A DNA stretch of 10,726 nucleotides from Bacteroidales bacterium (lineage in GTDB: Bacteria; Bacteroidota; Bacteroidia; Bacteroidales; VadinHA17), in the NCBI GenBank assembly GCA_003520925.1, contig DOTV01000092.1:1-10726 (forward strand), written 5' to 3'. The notes below the pieces were generated by a model. It searched no databases and was not told where the DNA came from. It saw only the letters and a list, made by a program, of their open reading frames with translations. The position numbers and the translations under genes were made by a program. This document shows positions 7,527 through 10,726 of this stretch, piece by piece; positions within the stretch are counted from its first letter, which is position 1; every line of letters begins with the position of its first letter.

Positions 7527-8519
7527 ATGAAGTTGTCCTTGATTAAATATTTTTTCTGTTTGTTCCTGATTTATGCAGGTTCAGCTTCATCCGTTTTTGG
7601 GAGACCAGAACTTAAAACACAACAGGCTGATGTGAAGGATACAGTTACTTTCAGGTCTCCATATTATGATGATAATGAACGTTGTTTTAAATGCCATGGT
7701 CAGAACAAGTACGAGTATACTAATGAGAATCTGGGACGCCAGGTTAAGGCAATGATGTATTCTGAAATAATAATTGACAGGAATAAATTTTATGAGTCAA
7801 ATCACCGTAGCTTCAGCTGCACCGATTGTCATTCGGATGAGTACGCAAAATTCCCTCATGCGGGAGAACTTCGGATGGAACAGACCTTTAACTGCATAGA
7901 CTGTCATGGAGGGGATGAAAAGTTCGCAAAGTATAATTTTGAAGGAATAGAAGCCGAATACCAGAAGAGCACCCATTATAAGCTTGATGCTGAAGGATTT
8001 ACATGCTGGAATTGCCATAATCCTCATGAGTATAAAATCAATATCAGAAACAGTTCGAATATAAAAGAAGCAATACTCTATGATAATAATATATGCTTAA
8101 GGTGCCATTCAAACTTCAATCAGTTCCAGATCCTGTCGGACAGGGAAGAAATTAATATACTCCAGAAGCATGAATGGCTTCCTGACCAGGAATCCCACTT
8201 TAAAAATGTAAGGTGCATAGAGTGTCATTCTGAACTTAATGATACTATACTGGTTTCACACATGATTAATCCGGTGGAAAAGGCAGTTAAGAGATGCAAT
8301 GAATGCCACTCTAAGAACTCATTACTTATGTCCTCCCTTTATAAATTCGAGTCGAAGGAGCAGCGAAAGGATGGATTTCTTAACGGAATTATGTTAAACC
8401 AGTCATATGTAATTGGGGCAAACAGGAACAGATACCTGAATATACTGAGCCTGGTGATGTTTGGTGTTGTACTAATAATTATCGGCGGCCATATATTTTT
8501 CAGGCTTACCAAAAAATAA
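7527..8519 (+). CDS. Heptaheme cytochrome c with C-terminal membrane anchor
   Basis: The protein has 330 residues. An N-terminal hydrophobic segment (residues ~4-24) looks like a signal peptide. Seven CXXCH heme sites follow: C53-H57 (CFKCH), C98-H102, C123-H127, C160-H164, C190-H194, C230-H234 and C257-H261. Exactly seven other histidines lie in this periplasmic part (H93, H111, H150, H167, H215, H224, H245), enough for bis-His ligation of every heme. No CXXCK catalytic site is present, so it is not an NrfA-type nitrite reductase. A transmembrane helix at ~305-325 contains H322 and is followed by RLTKK, which fixes the large domain outside the cytoplasm. The cytochrome b gene starts 10 bp downstream, pointing to a membrane complex that passes electrons between quinol and periplasm. 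The closest architectural analogue I know is the c domain of Geobacter CbcL, but with seven hemes and as a separate chain. Confidence 0.92.
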   Translation: MKLSLIKYFFCLFLIYAGSASSVFGRPELKTQQADVKDTVTFRSPYYDDNERCFKCHGQNKYEYTNENLGRQVKAMMYSEIIIDRNKFYESNHRSFSCTDCHSDEYAKFPHAGELRMEQTFNCIDCHGGDEKFAKYNFEGIEAEYQKSTHYKLDAEGFTCWNCHNPHEYKINIRNSSNIKEAILYDNNICLRCHSNFNQFQILSDREEINILQKHEWLPDQESHFKNVRCIECHSELNDTILVSHMINPVEKAVKRCNECHSKNSLLMSSLYKFESKEQRKDGFLNGIMLNQSYVIGANRNRYLNILSLVMFGVVLIIIGGHIFFRLTKK

Positions 8520-8529
8520 ATATTGCGAA

Positions 8530-9147
8530 ATGTATCTATACCCTATATGGATAAGGCTGTGGCATCTTTTTAATGCAGTACTGATAATTGTGTTGATAGT
8601 CACAGGTCTGAGCATGCAGTATACAGATAAACAGGATTATATTCTTGTAGTCGGATTTGCAAGAGCTGTAAAATGGCATAATATTGCGGCCATTCTTTTA
8701 ATTCTAAATTATGTATTCTTTGTGGCCGGCAATCTTCTGACCGCCAATGGCAAATATTACAAACTTGAAAAGAGAACAATCTGGAAAGACATGGTGAAGC
8801 AGATGAAATTCTATGGATGGGGAATGTTCAGGAAGGAAAAACATCCTTTTCCAATAACTCTTGAACGTAAATTTAACCCTCTTCAGAAATTTTCATATGT
8901 CCTGGCCATGTATGTTGCTATGCCATTAGTGATAATTTCCGGACTGGGGCTTCTGTTTCCCGAAGTAACTGTCAACAGGGTATTTGGTGTGAGCGGTCTT
9001 CTGCTTACGGATATGCTTCATATCGCGACGGCTTTCTTCCTGTCGGTTTTCCTTATTATTCATATTTATACCTGTACCCTTGGATCAAAGCCGACATCTC
9101 TTTTCCGTGGAATGTTGTCGGGATATCATGAATCTGATGAACATTAA
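8530..9147 (+). CDS. Di-heme cytochrome b membrane subunit (HydC/FdnI-like)
   Basis: The protein has 205 residues and four predicted transmembrane helices: ~9-28, ~48-70, ~121-143 and ~157-183. Histidines sit where the Ni/Fe-hydrogenase and formate-dehydrogenase cytochrome b family ligates two b hemes: H12 (RLWHLFN) in helix 1, H50 (KWHN) in helix 2, and H164 and H178 in helix 4. The exact pairing is assumed from the family. A basic cytoplasmic-type loop separates helices 2 and 3 (KLEKRTIWKD ... RKEKHPF). It would exchange electrons with menaquinol and hand them to, or take them from, the heptaheme protein encoded 10 bp upstream. No hydrogenase, formate dehydrogenase or molybdoenzyme gene is next to it, so its partner is most likely that cytochrome. 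Confidence 0.88.
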   Translation: MYLYPIWIRLWHLFNAVLIIVLIVTGLSMQYTDKQDYILVVGFARAVKWHNIAAILLILNYVFFVAGNLLTANGKYYKLEKRTIWKDMVKQMKFYGWGMFRKEKHPFPITLERKFNPLQKFSYVLAMYVAMPLVIISGLGLLFPEVTVNRVFGVSGLLLTDMLHIATAFFLSVFLIIHIYTCTLGSKPTSLFRGMLSGYHESDEH

Positions 9148-9206
9148 ACCTGGGAAAAAATTGCACGATAATTGTTTAATAAAAGTAAAAACCAAAAAGA
9201 TTGATT

Positions 9207-9623
9207 ATGAAAACTCTTAAAAAAGTATTTATCAGTTCATTAGTTGCACTAGTGAGTGTTTCACTCTTAAACCTGAATGTTTCCGGACAGGCACAGCCTA
9301 AACCATGGGATGTACCTGCAAATTTCAAAACAATGAAGAATCCGGTTGCAAAGGGAGATGCAAGCAACAAAGCCGGATTGGCTTTATATACAAAAAACTG
9401 TGCTTCATGTCATGGAAAGACTGGTCTTGGCGACGGTGTAAAAGCAAGGATGCTGAAGGAATTTCCCGGAGACTTCTCAGGTGCTTTCTACCAGAATCAG
9501 ACCGATGGCGAACATTTCTACAAAACTAAAACCGGAAGAGGCGAAATGCCTAAATATGAAGGTAAACTTTCGGATGATGAGATCTGGAATATTGTAAATT
9601 ACATGAGGACATTCAAAAAGTAG
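9207..9623 (+). CDS. Periplasmic class I monoheme cytochrome c
   Basis: The protein has 138 residues from the ATG at 9207; a TTG two codons upstream (9201) is in frame but less likely. A signal peptide covers ~1-29 (MKTLKK ... LNVSGQA). The single heme site CASCH is at residues 65-69 in the context LYTKNCASCHGKTGLGDG. The distal Met ligand is M114 in GRGEMPKYEGKLSDDEIWNIVNYMRTF, the classical class I cytochrome c ending. It is therefore a small soluble electron carrier, able to link the inner-membrane cytochromes to a terminal reductase, oxidase or outer-membrane cytochrome. It follows the cytochrome b gene after 59 bp, the largest gap in the operon, and is the last gene before a strong terminator. 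I saw no exact TAnnTTTG box in that gap, so co-transcription is favoured. Confidence 0.92.
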   Translation: MKTLKKVFISSLVALVSVSLLNLNVSGQAQPKPWDVPANFKTMKNPVAKGDASNKAGLALYTKNCASCHGKTGLGDGVKARMLKEFPGDFSGAFYQNQTDGEHFYKTKTGRGEMPKYEGKLSDDEIWNIVNYMRTFKK

Positions 9624-9651
9624 TCGCAAAGAAATTAATCAGATTGTCACT

Positions 9652-9686
9652 AAATAAAAACCCGGCATCTGGCCGGGTTTTTATTT
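9652..9686. terminator. Bidirectional intrinsic terminator
   Basis: A perfect 15-bp inverted repeat has arms 9652-9666 and 9672-9686 with a 5-base loop (ATCTG). The stem core is CCCGGC/GCCGGG, flanked by an A-rich 5' side and a T-rich 3' side, so a U-tract follows the GC core on either strand. It lies 28 bases after the stop of the monoheme cytochrome c gene and 29 bases after the stop of the convergent NapC/NirT-like gene, which suits termination of both. Confidence 0.93.
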
Positions 9687-9715
9687 GCCTTACTATATAC
9701 GGGCTTCATTACATT

Positions 9716-10726
9716 TTAATACAGAGCCAGATGGCACTCTGAACAATTAGCTTCTTTCCATGCTGTTCCGATATCCACGGGATGCTGAAACTCAAGTGTG
9801 TCCCTTATATTCGTGAATTGCATCTGATTTCGCCTGCCCTGGCCGACTATTGTATGGCAGAGATTACAATCCTTTGTAATTTTTCTCCCGTTTTCCGAAG
9901 CGAACGAATCATTATGACACCTGAAACATCCTGGTGTTTCGAGATGACCGATATGATCGGGATATGCATCATAAGTGACTTTCATGCCCGGAAAAGCGTT
10001 CTGGCTGTAAGCTTTTTGCAGACTGGATATGGATTGATCAATTTTTGCCTGGTATTTTTCAAAAAGGTCCTTAAAATTTGTTTTATAAAAATCTGTGATC
10101 CCTTCTCTTATTTGCATATATGCAGTGTCCTTTGTCGGAAAGCTGTTTCTGAGAATCTCCATTGAGGTCTTTTTAATAAATGGGATCTCACTATCGATTT
10201 CATTTGTCAGCATTATTTTATCGAAATAAACCGAAGGTGAGGTGTATTTGTGTGAAGGTCTGTTGTGACAATCAATACAATCCATCGTCCTGGCAGAAGA
10301 TGCAGATATTGTACTGTCAGATATTTCGTTTTCCGGATTCCTGTAAACAGTAACCTCCCCGGTAGCCTTGTTTGTATATTTAACGTATGTAATAACCTCG
10401 CGTTTGTCATTTTCAGAGATGTATTCGATATTTACATTCGGATTTATATGCCAGTGAATTCCTTCGGTAAATCCAAGATCCCTTACTTCAGGACCTATTT
10501 TCATCTGGAGGACAACATTCCATTCGGAGTTCAGTGAGTCAGTAAGAAAATACCTGTTTGTCTGAAGGTTCCTTGCATAAAACTTCTGGGGCCAGTGACA
10601 CCTCTGGCATGTTTCACTTGCCGGACGAAGGTCGTGCAGGGGTGTTGCAATAGGGGCGGGATATGTTTTAGTAGCTACTGCATAAACCTGATGCAATCCT
10701 GACAGTTTTGACTTTACATACCATGA
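9716..10726 (-). CDS. NapC/NirT-like multiheme cytochrome c (5' truncated, five hemes visible)
   Basis: The frame stays open to the window edge, so the TTG at 10696 is not the start and the N-terminus, probably with a membrane anchor and more hemes, is missing. About 336 residues are visible. The first residues (SWYVKSKLSGLHQVYAV, then YPAPIATPLHDLRPASETC) match the conserved region of long NapC/NirT-family cytochromes. Five CXXCH sites are seen: CQRCH (10595-10609), CIDCH (10265-10279), CFRCH (9914-9928), CNLCH (9854-9868) and CSECH (9731-9745). The paired CIDCH-NRPSH and the cluster of three hemes at the C-terminus recall such proteins in metal-reducing bacteria. The family role is oxidation of quinol at the inner membrane and delivery of electrons to periplasmic partners. 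It converges with the cytochrome operon on a shared terminator and is thus a separate transcription unit. Confidence 0.88.
   Translation of the reverse strand, partial: SWYVKSKLSGLHQVYAVATKTYPAPIATPLHDLRPASETCQRCHWPQKFYARNLQTNRYFLTDSLNSEWNVVLQMKIGPEVRDLGFTEGIHWHINPNVNIEYISENDKREVITYVKYTNKATGEVTVYRNPENEISDSTISASSARTMDCIDCHNRPSHKYTSPSVYFDKIMLTNEIDSEIPFIKKTSMEILRNSFPTKDTAYMQIREGITDFYKTNFKDLFEKYQAKIDQSISSLQKAYSQNAFPGMKVTYDAYPDHIGHLETPGCFRCHNDSFASENGRKITKDCNLCHTIVGQGRRNQMQFTNIRDTLEFQHPVDIGTAWKEANCSECHLALY

Noticed and set aside
7527..8519. Heptaheme protein as nitrite reductase NrfA or octaheme tetrathionate/hydroxylamine enzyme
   Set aside because: There is no CXXCK site, only seven hemes, and a C-terminal membrane anchor; the protein is shorter than the octaheme enzymes.
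9201..9206. TTG at 9201 as start of the monoheme cytochrome c
   Set aside because: It adds only two residues; the ATG at 9207 starts a normal signal peptide (MKTLKK).
10694..10696. TTG at 10696 as the start of the NapC/NirT-like gene
   Set aside because: The frame continues upstream to the window edge with residues (SWYVKSKLSG) conserved in this family, so the gene is truncated by the window.

Overview
The window looks like chromosomal DNA from a member of the Bacteroidota, probably an anaerobic or facultative Bacteroidales-type lineage. The evidence is a type IX secretion (T9SS) C-terminal sorting domain, a DUF5777-type outer-membrane barrel, promoter candidates of the Bacteroidota TTTG/TAnnTTTG class, AT-rich intergenic DNA and many multiheme c-type cytochromes. 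The species cannot be named from the sequence alone.

Layout. (1) Positions 1-1524 (+) hold the 3' part of a long, VLCAD-like acyl-CoA dehydrogenase; its N-terminus lies before the window. (2) Positions 1549-5814 (-), convergent with it, encode a secreted protein of about 1421 residues. It has a signal peptide, a PIG-L/LmbE-like deacetylase domain, a LamG-like jelly-roll, twelve tandem repeats of about 74 residues (divergent InlB-B type) and a T9SS sorting domain. (3) Positions 5815-6244 are a divergent intergenic region with promoter candidates on both strands. (4) Positions 6245-9623 (+) form a compact five-gene electron-transfer operon: monoheme lipoprotein cytochrome, DUF5777 outer-membrane barrel, membrane-anchored heptaheme cytochrome c, four-helix di-heme cytochrome b, and periplasmic monoheme cytochrome c. 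A perfect 15-bp-stem terminator follows at 9652-9686. (5) Positions 9716-10726 (-), convergent on that terminator, hold the C-terminal part of a NapC/NirT-like multiheme cytochrome with five hemes visible; its N-terminus lies beyond the window.

How the genes may work together. The cytochrome b and the heptaheme protein together look like a two-gene version of the architecture seen in Geobacter CbcL, where a HydC/FdnI-type di-heme b domain is joined to a multiheme c domain. The likely role is electron exchange between menaquinol and periplasmic hemes. The small cytochrome c would be a soluble shuttle. The lipoprotein cytochrome and the barrel add outer-membrane-type components, so a trans-envelope electron route is possible but unproven. 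The NapC/NirT-like protein next door is a second probable quinol-linked cytochrome. The dehydrogenase (fatty-acid beta-oxidation) and the large secreted deacetylase-like protein have no evident link to this locus.
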